Of a DNA stretch of 64,000 nucleotides, positions 10,247 through 22,633 are shown piece by piece. The DNA comes from Helicoverpa zea. Taxonomy: Eukaryota > Arthropoda > Insecta > Lepidoptera > Noctuidae. The notes under the pieces are model-generated. The model was not told where the DNA came from and made no database searches. It saw only the letters and a program-made list of their open reading frames with translations. Location of the stretch: contig NC_061474.1 of assembly GCF_022581195.2 (NCBI RefSeq), positions 1,674,001 to 1,738,000 on the forward strand, read 5' to 3'. A program made the translations under genes and the position numbers. Each line of letters begins with the position of its first letter. The first letter of the stretch is position 1.

Positions 10247-13200
10247 GACTGTTTCTGACATTTCTCACGTCAGCTCAAAATGCCAAATTCGACTGAGTTC
10301 AGGGATTGTCAGAAACTTTGGAATAACCTGACGCTTTTGATGTGTATAATTTTAGTGAAAACTAATTACAATTTACTATGTTATTTCAAAAACCTAACGC
10401 ACAATATTTCATGGTCTATAGCCCATCGAATTGCCGAGGAGCATCTTACAAAGAGTCACTCCTTACGACATCCATGACTCGGGAAACATTTAGTCGATGG
10501 CAAATGTCAGTGTGCCACACCGTGACGAATTCACTACGTTAGAAGGAATAAAGCACTTGCAAAGTTACAACGTTCCGGTTAAAGGTAAAGATTCCAACAA
10601 GCCTTCGACATCTTAAAATGAGGTATTTTAATAAGGCATTCATGAATTCTTCAAACACGATGTAACAAAATGCCAAATTAGTGTCGCAACAGTAATTAAC
10701 AAGCTAAACGATAGTCGTTAAAGTAAATACGGAGAACGTGTATGTCTTCATTAGTATTGAATTACGGAAGGCGATGCGTTTAACCGTTGACCATTCCGAT
10801 TAATCAATCTTGCGTGTCGGTTGTAGTGACAGGTCGATTAAATCGTACGATCTTTCCACAGTCGACTTTGTTTTCGCTATTTGGACTTGAGAGCACTCGA
10901 CCTTTGAGTGTTTGAAGATCAGTTAGAAAACCAGCAGACTATAGAAACTTGAATCAATCAAGTTATACTTCGCAATAAGACAGGAATCTAAAGCATCAGA
11001 TCTTTCTAAAGTGTTCTAGAACATGTGTTCCCAAATTCCAGTCTATTCAATTTATCTGCCTAAACGAACTGATGGCCAGGGAGAGGGGAATGGTAAGTGG
11101 CGCCACATATCCGGTCCTTTTTCCCGCATCAACAGTAGGTAGATAGTGTCAACGCCATACGTTCGGAGCTATTGGTCAAGGGCTATTGTTTGACCGAAAT
11201 TCGATCGTACGAGCTGTGCTCCCAATTCCGAAAATAAAAGGTAAACACTTTTAGTCCTGCGAGTTGGACCATTACAGAAACAGCTGTTACCCTATCGATA
11301 CTCATAAGTTCTAAGCACATACATTACTTTTGCTTATCTCGTAACCAGGACAAGTCTTCTCTATCCGAATTTATTGACCATTTAGACGTAGATATTTTCC
11401 GGATCAAGGAAAAGTAGGGTTTGTTCAATTTATTGGTTCATTTGGCTTCTTGACTATCGTTTAATTGGCATTCAAGGTTGAGTGAACGCGTACTCAAGTA
11501 TTGGGAAGCTTTCTTAAGCTCTTTAAATGAAGAACCTGAACATGACTCGCTGGGAGTTAAAATTCGCTTAAAGGGCCTAATGCGGCGACAATCCAATCTC
11601 CCAAAATAGAAAATCTAATGAGTTTTCTCTCTCAAAAAGGTACAAGAAACATCTCGAAGCAAAGGTTTAATTCTAAAACCTCTGCGGCTTTTGTAAGCCT
11701 CGGAAAGCTTCGTTAGATTACGAGTAATCCAGCAGCATTAATTAATTTTGTATAAAGTAACACATCCGCGAAATCAAAACACAGAGCCTGTTTTTAAAAG
11801 TCAGTCAAAAATCAGAATAGAATGACCTCTGGGTTTGAGCCTATGAGTCACGTTGAAATGCTTCATGATAAATACTTAACACTTTATTTGATTACTGCAA
11901 TTGAACCCTGAGACCTCATTAAAGTTTACTGAGAATTTTTTCATTGTCACTGTCTTACTGGCTAAATTATTTGGAATACGATATACTCGTATATTAGATC
12001 TCCAATTTTTTAAGTCGTTCAATTATATTTTTGCGTGTTACATTGGCGCCTACTTCAGTTATAGTATATTAAAATATACGTTAATGATCAATGATATCCA
12101 AATCACGATTCAATAAGTTAAGTGTCTGATTGTTCAAGTAAATTATCAGACGGATGCAATTTATCTTTAGAATAACGAACTTCAAACATAATATTGTCTG
12201 ACTCTGCGATAAGCATCAAGCAATAGAGAGAATTTAGGGCGCGGAGTCGCGCTCTCAATTAAGTTTCTCAGTACCGAGCGTATCTTGAATTTAATTTATA
12301 CTTATGTTGGATCCCGCACTTTTGTTCACTTCTTCGATATTAACTTTAGAATCTACATGTTCTATCTGCACTAAAATTTGATATTGGAGCTGGGGGAGTA
12401 ATTTCTGTACCTACTGAATCGATTTAGAAAACCTATTACTTTCATACCACTATAAAGCGTATTCTTTTTTTATATTATTTGTATGGGTCCTAATTTTATT
12501 TAGCGTGTGAGTTTTCTCGGAATGCGGGTGAAACCGCAAAACAGCTAGGAGCATCTTAAACCATTGAAGAGCTAAAGGCATAATTGCTATACATATTGTT
12601 GATGCCTGATATGTAATTCCACCCTATGGTTTCCCGTCAAAGTCTTGAGCCGTAACATGGACTGAATCAGGTCAGGGCTTATGTGTAACGGAATGATGGA
12701 CAGCATCCATTGTATATTAATGAAGCCATGTTAGGTTAGACTGGTCTTGTACGAACATCAGATTTGACTGAAGTTTGATTAACAGTCTAGTATCCTAATA
12801 TTGACGTAACTAAAAATTAACTTTTTGCCGAAGTACGGTCGATTACGATAAAAGCTACACACTAGGAATATTTAAATCATATTTGTTCACATACATGTCC
12901 CCAACATGATCACAGTATATGTACATTCAATTACTTACCTACATTTTGATCATGATCACAGAACCTGCTTAATAAAAATGTAGTGTCACATTTGAAAAGA
13001 CTTCCAAATTGCTGCCAATAGATGAAAGTTATTTACTAACTTAGGTACTAACATAAGACTTAAGTAAATAAATTATTTTTATTGCTCCGACAAATTGGAT
13101 ACGTAGCCAAAATTCTTTTGAGCGAATTTATTTATGACTGTATTTACCAATAAAGTGTTGTAATTTCTCTAATATTCTAGCACGAAATTTAGTTTTACCA

Positions 13201-13837
13201 TGATATAAAATTTGAACACATTTGATTTCTTCACTCCATTTATCATTTCAAAAAATTCTGAACGTAAAATGGGTGCATTTTTCAATCTTGCAACATTTTA
13301 AATGCGAATAAAGCAAATGCCATTACAGGGTTTAGGGTGGCAAACATTCTTTGTCCGAGACTAGGCGACCGTAAGGCGTACGTGCCGTATTATCGGACAT
13401 AAATTCAGTTTCGTTTTACGACGGCCCACGTTTTACAGGAGGCTTATCTTAAATCGCTCATGTACGACAAAAAAACATAAGAAAATCACAACACAGCAAT
13501 ATTGTGACATGAAATTTTGAACGTGTGGATGTATGTTACTCTTTCACGTCAAAACTGCAGAAAGGATTTTGGTGAACCCTTGCTTTAATATAGCACAACA
13601 TAAAGGTAATTTTTCATCAGGGTGCGAGGAGTAAATCCCTCGGCAAATGAGTAAAATCGCGAGCGGAAGGTAGTATGTAAGCGAAGGATTAAACGTATAA
13701 CACTTCTTCGATTAAACGTGGCGTGTAATGCCTTACGCGATGAGAAACTCCGTTATAATTACTTGGATATTGTCTAAGGACTATATCTTACCTACGTTTG
13801 ATATGGGGGTAAAACAACAAAGCCCTTATTGGAATCA
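10247..13837. other. Gene-free intronic DNA
   Basis: No exon or complete element is recognisable. A decayed interspersed repeat end is visible at about 12505-12560 (GAATGCGGGTGAAACCGCAA). The rest is AT-rich unique-looking sequence. Confidence 0.5.
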
Positions 13838-13985
13838 TCATCATTAGCCTTTTTTATTTCCCCACTGTTAGGCACAGGCCTTCTCTCACACAGAGAAGAA
13901 TTGGACATTAATCACCACGCTTGTTCAATGCGGGTTGGTGATTTCAGACTCCAGGTTTCCTCGACATATTTTCCTTAACATTCAA
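13838..13985 (+). repeat. Short interspersed repeat B, copy 2
   Basis: Same block order as 4080-4215: CCCACTGTTAGGCACAGGCC, TCTCACACAGAGAAG, TTCAATGCGGGTTGGTGATT, CAGACTCCAGGTTTCCTC. This copy keeps the ACCACGCTTG segment better and carries a small deletion before CCAGG. No gene is present. Confidence 0.75.
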
Positions 13986-14307
13986 TCAGTCATTGGTGTC
14001 AACAATAGACTTGTTTAGGCATATTTGTGGTTAATATAAATTTCCTTTTTGATACCACTACCGAAGATATAATCCACTCTTTGGTCTTACAGTATAAGCC
14101 TTATCTAAGCGCCACTGAATATCTAAGCTCTACAGGGCTTTTGTTCTTCGGTTCGATAAGATAAGCCTGTCAGCAAAGAAACAATCGCCTCTCTTAAAGC
14201 ACAGATTAGAGTGTTTTAATCAAGACCTTTCTCATACAACACTTATCAGATAAGGTTGAAATTTTACCCCTATTCAAAATAGTTCTTTACTCAGTTCAAG
14301 TGAAAAA

Positions 14308-14522
14308 CCATCATCTGCCTAGCTTTTTCACAACTATGTTAGGGTCGACTTCCAGTCTAACCGAATGCAACTGACCAGTGTTTTACAAGCAGCGACTGCC
14401 TATCTGACCTCCTCGACCCAGTTATCCGGGCAACCCAATACCCCTAAGTAACACTAGTTATTAGACTTACAGTCTTCTGACTACCAGTAACGACTGCCAA
14501 AGATGTTCAAATGACAGCAGGA
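14308..14522 (-). repeat. LINE-tail repeat C, copy 1 (reverse orientation)
   Basis: Read on the minus strand this gives GGGTTGCCCGGATAACTGGG, GAGGAGGTCAGATAGGCAGT, TTGTAAAACACTGGTC and CTAGGCAGATGATGG, with a CATCTTTGGCAGTCG block upstream. Three other copies lie at 30448-30640, 38410-39005 and 50655-50850. The GATGATG-type ending and orientation suggest a LINE 3' end, probably RTE-like; no protein is retained here. Confidence 0.75.
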
Positions 14523-16059
14523 AAGAAAGAAAGGAAGAAAAAATATTTATTGGCACAAGCCATACATACACATAGAAAAAAAAGGAGTCTAAAGTGTGAC
14601 AATAAAATAAGCAAATGCAGACGAAGAAAGTACATAACGAGCTCGTAAGCATCATCTTATGTTTGAAACGTCCTCAGACACTGAGGATCGCAGTTACTGA
14701 AATGCCCTTTTTGACGAAGGCAATTAGCCCAGACTATGAAATAAGACGTCTATGCAAAGACGTCTGGGAATTCTACCTTCTTTTCGTTTTTAAACTAATT
14801 TCTACAAAAAAGGGGTAATGGAGGCTTTGTTAGTTTATTTAGTGAGACTTTCAGCTAGCTTGTATACAAAAGATGTTTTATGATAATACCTAATTTACTC
14901 CTGTATCGAATGAATCACGTTGTACTACTATTTACATCATCTAGAATATTTACTCTTATAGAAGCGGTACAATAGCTAAATAACTCAGTTTTATATCCAG
15001 TAAATGATACAATATACTCATCTCTTTCATATAATATACAAACTCTTTCGAACTTTTTACTATACTTATCTTCTATTGGTACTTAGAACTGTTAACTAAA
15101 GTACTAATTCACAGGACCTTGATTGAAATAAACGCCTTTTACGTACTTTTAACTATCTCTCCGTGAAATGTTATAAGTAAGACGATTAGGATAAGTGCAG
15201 CATTTATATTTCTTTTAATTAAACTCGTTACAGGTAACGAGACACTTTAACATTCTCTAGAAAGCGTTTTATCTAAGCGTTATTTTCTTGGGAAACTACT
15301 TTGGAATCTTTCTTTATGTTCACACGGAAAATAAGTTAAAAACACTAGGAAGACATTGTTTTATTTTACCTCGACGTCATGCCTGTTTTTGACAATATCA
15401 ACGTTTGTTGGTAATATTTCATCAGATTTTCTTCAAGTCGCATATCTTAGGGCAATTTCCTTTGTCACATTGTATTAAGCGTAGTTATATAAGTTTATAT
15501 CAGGGCACGTTCACCCGTAGTCTCTTTGATCTTGTAGCAGTTTTTGATAAAATTCCACGTCAGAGGCGGGTTTGAGTAAACTCTAACACTAAGGCCTTAG
15601 TAGGTGATTAGAATCTACGGTTCGCATGATAAGAAGGAAAGGGTTATTTCTGAAGGGTACTAGGAGAATGTTCCTTGTTGTACGATGAGAATCCTACGAG
15701 ATAACTACATCCCGCTCCCGGGTAAATAGTGTCCTTCTGGCTCTAGCTAGACTCACTTAGTTCCAAATTACATTCGAATCGGGAAGAGACATACCGAGGT
15801 ACTTTCGCATTTACAATATTAATAAGGATAATAATATGATTATAATTCTAGATGTAATTGTAAAAATTTCTTATTTTACGTAGTACGTAGTCCAAACTAT
15901 ATTTGTACGTCTCACCATAGACAGAACATAGCGCACTATTTTATTTAATTTTAAGATCTACATTTTATGTTTACCTATGTTTTACAAATAATAAATACTT
16001 TGAGTTTGACTTTGATTGTCACATAGCCATCATTACAGCGGCAACATAAACAGTAAGTT
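14523..16059. other. Gene-free intronic DNA
   Basis: AT-rich sequence, with a purine-rich patch at 14518-14545 (AGGAAAGAAAGAAAGG). No exon, element end or structured RNA is recognised. Confidence 0.5.
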
Positions 16060-16482
16060 AACCCAAACCAAGTGCTAAATAACATCTATTTATCTCAGCT
16101 TCAGTAAGAGAAGTGGCAATCTGTAGTAACGTCCTTGAGATAGCGTAAGATGGGAGCCGCCTAAAGAGGGTCGCAGTCATGGAGAACAATATGACTAGCG
16201 GAGGTGCCGTAACGGAAAATCGCCTAAGAAAGTAGCGCGCCAAAATGCGGGTGAGCGGGGACGAGGAACGTTACTGTTTTCGCCCTTATACGCCTTCTTT
16301 GGGCCCGACCATTTTTTGTAATACCAAAAATCGTTCACAGATGACGCAAAGATTCCGAATGCCTCATGAGTTCACTCGTAAATGATCGTTTTGGACATGG
16401 CTACCGTACGAATTTGACCTAGAAGAAGGCGTCTGACCTAACTGCTGTATGGTATGTTCGGTCATCTTTCCTTACTCCGTGG
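16060..16482 (+). repeat. Dispersed repeat A, longest copy
   Basis: From 16229 it matches positions 1-253 nearly base for base in several blocks. From about 16165 to 16240 it also matches 31200-31275, for example CATGGAG.ACAA.ATGA and AAGAAAGTAGCGCGCC. The unit is therefore at least 400 bp. There are no terminal inverted repeats, no poly(A) and no credible protein. The class is unknown. Confidence 0.75.
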
Positions 16483-18532
16483 TCGTAGTTAAGTACGTAG
16501 TAGATTGATCGATCTTAAGAGTAAGGCTGTGAGATAAGTCAAGCGTGGTCGCGTGGAGGTTAAAACCTGCGTGGTAGCTACTACGTGATTTCTATCAGGT
16601 TTGTTGTAAAAAATGTGATAAGGCAAATGGTGAATGGGAAATGAATTATACGAAAACTTTTTATCTTAAAGTAAATATTAGTTTTTGAGCTTTTATGAGT
16701 TGAGGAAATAAAAGCAACAAATCAATTCCTAGAATCTTGAAGAATGTACAGATGTTGCAGAAAATTACGAAATACAAAACGAATTTGGAAAACACATACC
16801 ATAAGTTATCTACTTCCATTTAACGTTCTTGCTTGTATACTAATAGTGGAACACATTACAACTTTATCCCACACCCCTGTTCAACCAAGTACATCGTAAT
16901 ATTAAACAAAACATTATTTTAACATACTATTTGGGATAGACTCCTTTGTGGCAGAATTAATGGCTGCTTTGCAAATACAACCCCCTGTATAAACTTAGGT
17001 AATATTCGTTTATATTATGTTCTGTGTGTATTATGTAATTTACTTGGTAATGGTTTGTTTTGCTAAAACTTAAGGGTCTCGTAGGACGAAGAAATTAAAT
17101 AACTTTTTCCTGCTCACTTATAGGTACTCCTACTGATGTTAGCTATACTGTCTTTAATAGACATTCATGACAAAACTTTAATTGTACGATTTATTTCTTC
17201 TAGCTTCTACCAGAAGTTTCACCCGCCTCCCGAGGAAACTTCTTCCCGCACTTGGATAAAGAGTATACCAAACTACGTACAGCAGCTTGGCGTGAAAGAG
17301 AGTCAACACACATACGTCCTTACGAACTTTCATATTTATAATATCACTAGGATACCTCTGCATATAGGTACATATTGATGTTGGTGCATTACTTAACTAC
17401 ATAATTTCATTGAAATTGAAAACGCTGAAGATATTCGAATCAAAAGTTAATCACAAACATGTAACTAGTGTATTACTGTATGTAGGTCTTATGAGACGCG
17501 AATCAACCGAATGTTTACTAGTTTATACGCACGCTGTGGTTGTTTAATGCGCTCAAACCGTTTTATTGGTTTCCAACGTTCTATTTAAAGCTAAATTAAT
17601 CAATCCAGTTCACTTGGTGACTGACTGGAGAATGACAAAGCCTTTTTGGAAAATAAACCTCCTTTCGGATTGATAAGCTTTCGGGGGATCGGGGGACCAT
17701 CTTTTAATCGTGCTAATAAAATAACTGCGATTTTTTAGGGAATGATGAATATTTGTTCGTTTATCTTTCGCAAAAACTTTGAACTTCTGGGTTATATTCT
17801 ACACTAGCTTCCAATCGCGGTTTCACCCGCATCTCGAAATAACTGTTTCCCGTAGTCGGATGAGAAAAACTATCAGAGGTATGTCCTTCCCTCGAGTCTA
17901 AGCTCTCCCGTCTAATTTTCAGCTTAATGATGTGACCAAGCGATATAGGGACTCATTTTTATACATATAGATAAATTAAAACATAAGTCAAGTTTTACCT
18001 AGAAATGAGCTACTTTCTGAAAGCGAGAGGGGCTTCCAATATAATATTGTTATTAACTAAACAAGCTTTATCTAACTAACATCCATAACATTTTTATGAA
18101 ACAAAATCTCTTTTCCCGGTAATAATTCGGGCTGATAAACGTTGTTAGCTCAGACCCCATTAACAAAGGGTCCTATAATATTAAGCGGTGTACTGATGTT
18201 AAGTAAACCCATTACAGGAGCGCTTTATAGGAAAGATACGCGCGTACATAATGTAACACGTCTTGAAACTTAAATATTCATATTCTTGGAGCTTCGAACA
18301 TGTTTTGAGGACAGAAGGACTAGCAACTGTGTGATGGGCACTTTTAGACAGAAGAAATTATTGCTCTTTCAATAGAAATTTTGTAATTAAAGTTGGCATT
18401 CATAATAAACTGAAAAAAAAGCAAAGAAATAAACTCTACTACATCATCTAAAAAACTCAGCTACAGTCTACAATACAGGTTTGGATTTGAAAATTATTTC
18501 GCAACACTAGTTCTAAAAGCCCCATAATTATA
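16483..18532. other. Gene-free intronic DNA with repeat relics
   Basis: Relics of a common interspersed repeat are seen at 17215-17270 (TTCACCCGCCTCCCGAGG) and 17805-17880 (GCGGTTTCACCCGCATCTCG). Nothing else is recognised, and the two short overlapping frames at 17136-17378 lie on the first relic. Confidence 0.5.
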
Positions 18533-18755
18533 GTTCGGCCATTCAGAGAATGCGTTCCTGACACGTCGCGATTGAACTGACGACGTAACTTTGCAATGGC
18601 GTTGCAGTTACGATAAAAATATTTTTGCTGGTTGTTTACCGTTTTAACAATTGAGGAGCATTAAAACAACATTATTATATCAATAATCAATGAATGTTAT
18701 TACGTCGTCAGTTCAATCGCGACGTGTCAGGAACGCATTCTCTGAATGGCCGAAC
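18533..18755. mobile_element. MITE with about 57-bp terminal inverted repeats
   Basis: The left arm starts GTTCGGCCATTCAGAGAATG and the right arm ends with its exact complement. The arms stay complementary for about 57 bp (18533-18589 against 18699-18755). The non-inverted part is about 110 bp. The left 170 bp is identical or nearly so to the left end of the larger element at 48483-49446. Flanking bases are TATA-like, and the exact target duplication is not resolved. The superfamily is therefore open. Confidence 0.9.
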
Positions 18756-21364
18756 TATAATGTTGGTAATTTTGCAACAGTCAAGAAATACTCTTGAATA
18801 CTACATTAATCTACTTAGTAATATATTAATTCAAAGTCAATCCCTTGATGAGGAAACAACACCAATCCTTCTGAACTTTACGTTAAGTATAATCCTGAAC
18901 AAAAAAACACTCGACAAAGAAGGGTGGCCCCTTTTCATTGCTTTCTACGGACTATTTATAACAGAATTGTGTACTAAAAGTGTATGTTTACAGTCATCGA
19001 GTGTTACCACGTTTACGGTCGCGGCCGATTGCGACAAAAAATGCTTGTAGGGCTGTTAGTGGGATAACTATAAAACTAAGTTATGATTGTAAGGGTCGTC
19101 GTTACGGTAAAGTTTCATTTGTTATGTGACAAAGTTGGTCGACCTGTTTTATTTCAGAACATTTCTGTCCGTAGTATAATCGAAATGTTATTCAAATGTA
19201 GTGAATAATCATACCGATGTCTTTAATATTATAATTGATTCTGTTTAATCTCATTACAGATTTGATTAATATGCACATAAAATAAGACGTTTTCAGGCCA
19301 TCATCACTCTAAGCAAAATATACAAATGAGACCAAAATTAAATCCACAAAATTATTCAGCGTCGTCGAGGAATCTAATATAAGTCAAATTTTCGGTTGAA
19401 GATAATTTATAATGTTACAAATTATTTGGGCTGTGACAGCCCTATGCCGCCCTGAAACACCCATCGCGATGTAATAAGTAGGGACATCCTCCCACTACAC
19501 TAACTGTGCCCATAAGAATTTAAATTTAATGCTAAACGCTTATTGAATATCTGAAACTTGTACTCAATCGTTTTATGTATACTTTACGCAAAACGAATCA
19601 GATGAAGTATGCAAATTGTTTGATCCCGTAACAATTGCACTGATAACGGTCCGTCTCGAAATTTCATTTCATTTTATTATAAAAGGTGAAGGAATCTTCA
19701 ATTGAATTGCGTACGAATCGAAAAATGCCTTTGAGTAACTCTCTTTTAAGAAAAAGTGAACAAAAATGGCAAAGAAAACCGCTTTCTTTATTTATTTAAA
19801 TCACTTAAGTCTGCGCGCAAAATTATGAGCCGAAATCCTTTTAGTAAATTTTTGTTTCGTTTGTGGTCCCAAAACAGTTCCTTGGGTCAAATCGTGCATT
19901 TTGACAGAGTTTTTGATTGAATTTATTAGAGAACTCTGTATTATTGTGGTCTTTAGTTAATAATCGTAACGTCGATAATATAATTTGAAACTGAACTGTG
20001 AAGTTTTACAAACTTTTCTATCAACTGAACTTGTAGTGTGATTCAATCAAACGCCAACCCAAAATCAACTTATCCTTGTAGAACAAAACATAGTACTATA
20101 AGTCAGTTTTTTACACAAAAACCCCGATCGAATCGCGACAAGTAAACAACTAGCTCCTGAAACTCGATATAGACTACATTTGTGTACACAGTGTATCTAT
20201 AAATGTTTCACACTGTCGTGAGTGCTATTCCGAGTACAAATCAGATGCACAAACAGGGAGGGAAATAATTTCCATAAGTTCAATAGATACGCACACAGGA
20301 TTATGTGACGAAACTTACTCGTATAAGTTTGGAGCGGTCTGATTTATTATGTTGTTGCAATGCTTATTTTGAAGGTTGATGTGGACTTAGTTTTTGATGA
20401 ATGGTTTATTTTCAGAATTATATTGTGCCAATTGTGTGTTTGTTTTCAAAGTTAGTAATAGTGTATTTTAAACATGTCGGACGCAAGAATATCATATCCC
20501 TAGCAGCCATTATCCAGCTGCGAATTCTCTATTCGATCGTGCAAAGAATTTTGAAAATATGATGATTAGGCAGACAGAGGAGGAAACACGAATTTTCGGC
20601 CAAACGCGGTAATTGAGCTCATAACCCTGAAAACAGACACTCATGCGTCGCCATTAAGATCGTCATATAGATAGCTTGTGCAGTAATTCGTTAATATCAG
20701 CGAGACGGACATTTATTATGACATTCCCTCTTCAAGTGACAAGAGGAAGAAAATTACTGTCAGACATTAGTTACAATTTGTGTGGCAATTTGTGCACAAA
20801 AGTCTTGATGAAGATCGTTGCGAATTTAACAGTTGTGCGTAATGCGACTTAATGAGGGTGTTTGATTTATGTTTTTGTTGGTGAGTGTTCGATAATGAAA
20901 ATTCTGGGATGCTTATTTAATTCTGGTCACGTTTCAGAAGGTCGTCTTGTGCTGGTCCCTGAATATAATGCTTTACAAGTCTCGTATAATGTGGCGAGCG
21001 GATGCAGGGACCGGGTGGAATAGATGTCCTCGAAACACTTCGTTTACAACATAAGCATTTGAATATTTGATCGTGCCTCCCATCTGCTAACTACCTATCG
21101 AAATTTTATCCGTATCTTACGTGTTTACTACACGCTGTTATGAAATTTTACAAGTTATCAAAGTTGATATTCAATTTTATTCTACATCCGTTAACAGCCT
21201 AACAGCGGTTTATCGATTAAAGTTCTGTTATAGCTAAACCTTAAAATAACGCAGCAATATTGATCAAGACAGAATATTGAAGTGGCCAGGCTGGCACTAT
21301 TCTCAAGGGAGAATGTGACAGTCTAGAAAGGGGACGAACTTTATGAGAAGTTAAATTTAAAATC
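18756..21364. other. Gene-free intronic DNA
   Basis: No exon or element is recognised. A 118-codon frame that begins inside the MITE right arm and runs to 19050 has no recognisable domain and is treated as chance. Sequence near 20500-20650 is less AT-rich but unidentified. Confidence 0.5.
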
Positions 21365-21584
21365 TATATGTTATGGACCAAGTGATAAATTGGGCAGTAT
21401 ACATAATGCCCGGTCATTATGAAAAATGCCCAATATGAGAGTGCAATTTGATAACAATTATCTAAATAATCAAATTGACCGGGCGCTATACATATTGCCC
21501 GTGATCGTTTGGGCAAAGTAGTACAAACATATTTAATTTCAATTTTTTTTATTGTTATTGCCATTTAATTTAAAATAAACTAAG

Positions 21585-22187
21585 TATCAAACGCTATGCT
21601 AGGACAAGTAGTCCAATTAGGCAGGTCCAACTTCGAGAAAGAGGTCAACCGCCGAATCCAACTCGGCTGGACAGAGTTCGGGAAACTACGCAATGTCTTT
21701 TCGTCCGACATGAGGTATGTGCCTCAAGACGAAAGTCTTCAACCAATGTGTGCTACCAGTGATGACTTACGGCACCGAAACGTGGTCTCTCACTATCGGC
21801 CTCATCTCAAAGCTCAAAGTCGCTCAACGAGCTATGGAGAGGGCTATGCTCGGTGTTTCTCTACGTGATCGAATCCGAAATGAGGAGATCCGTAGACGAA
21901 CTAAAGTCACCGATATAGCCCACCGGATTAGCAAGTTGAAGTGGCAATGGGCAGGCCATATTGCTCGCAGAGCAGATGGCCGTTGGGGTCGTAAAGTGCT
22001 GGAGTGGAGACCACGGACTAGCAAGCGCAGCGTAGGACGTCCACCAACGAGGTGGACAGACGACCTTATAAAGGTCGCCGGAAGACGCTGGATGCAGGTC
22101 GCCTCCAACAGGTATCTGTGGAGATCTAAGGGGGAGGCCTATGTTCAGCAGTGGACGTCCTATGCCTGAGATGATGAAATATCAAAC
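21585..22187 (+). mobile_element. RTE-clade LINE fragment nested in the DNA transposon, with 8-bp TSD
   Basis: The direct repeat TATCAAAC occurs at 21585-21592 and 22180-22187. Between them are 587 bp of a LINE 3' end. Plus-strand reading gives, in one frame, FEKEVNRRIQLGW and then, after a one-base shift near 21715, CVLPVMTYGTETWSLT, LKVAQRAMERAMLGVSLRDR, KLKWQWAGHIARR and GRPPTRW. This is the conserved C-terminal tail that follows the reverse transcriptase in lepidopteran RTE-type ORF2 proteins. The stop is at 22167-22169, ten bases from the 3' end. The element is 5'-truncated and frameshifted. Confidence 0.88.
21717..22169 (+). pseudogene. RTE ORF2 C-terminal coding remnant
   Basis: A 150-codon open stretch encodes the post-RT region of an RTE-type ORF2, ending GEAYVQQWTS before the stop. 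The reading frame upstream (21596 to about 21715) is shifted by one base. No catalytic domain remains, so no activity is possible. The start at 21717 is only the first in-frame ATG and not a natural start. Confidence 0.85.
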
Positions 22188-22633
22188 CACTTAAATAATC
22201 AGTCTCATGATTTGGATTAATTATGAAGGACTTCTGCCTTAAAAATTTACTAGTTCTTGCATTTAAAAGTAAAGGAAAGTCATATTAAAAATATAACAAA
22301 AAATATTATTAAAAAAACAAATATTTTACAACAAATATTGTTTTATAGAAATTACTTAACAAAATAAACTAAAGTTTAAGCAATAGACTTATTATTTGGC
22401 ATAATTAATATCTTCTCTTAATAAAAGTAAAATGAAAATATCACCGCGTAAAATATAGCTTTTTTATCAAATTGCCCAACTGTCATGTAGCAATATAATA
22501 ATGCCCGTGCAATGTGATAAATAATGAAGTTAAGATAGTTATTAATCATGTGGCCCGATAAAGCTAGACATTATTCATAATGCGCGGGCATTATTTATAA
22601 TGCCCGAATTAATCACATGGTCCATAACATATA

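Larger units (their letters stand above)
21365..22633. mobile_element. DNA transposon remnant split by a nested LINE
   Basis: Left end TGTTATGGACCAAGTGAT (from 21369) is matched by the complement of the right end, TCACATGGTCCATAACA (to 22629). Further inside, TAATGCCCGG faces GGGCATTA. Both ends are flanked by TATA (21365-21368, 22630-22633), a possible 4-bp target duplication. The imperfect inverted repeat spans about 70 bp. Without the nested LINE the element is about 670 bp and shows no transposase, so it is non-autonomous. The superfamily is not determined. Confidence 0.8.

Noticed and set aside
18694..19050. 118-codon plus-strand frame
   Set aside because: It begins in the MITE right arm and runs into unrelated intron; no domain or splice context.
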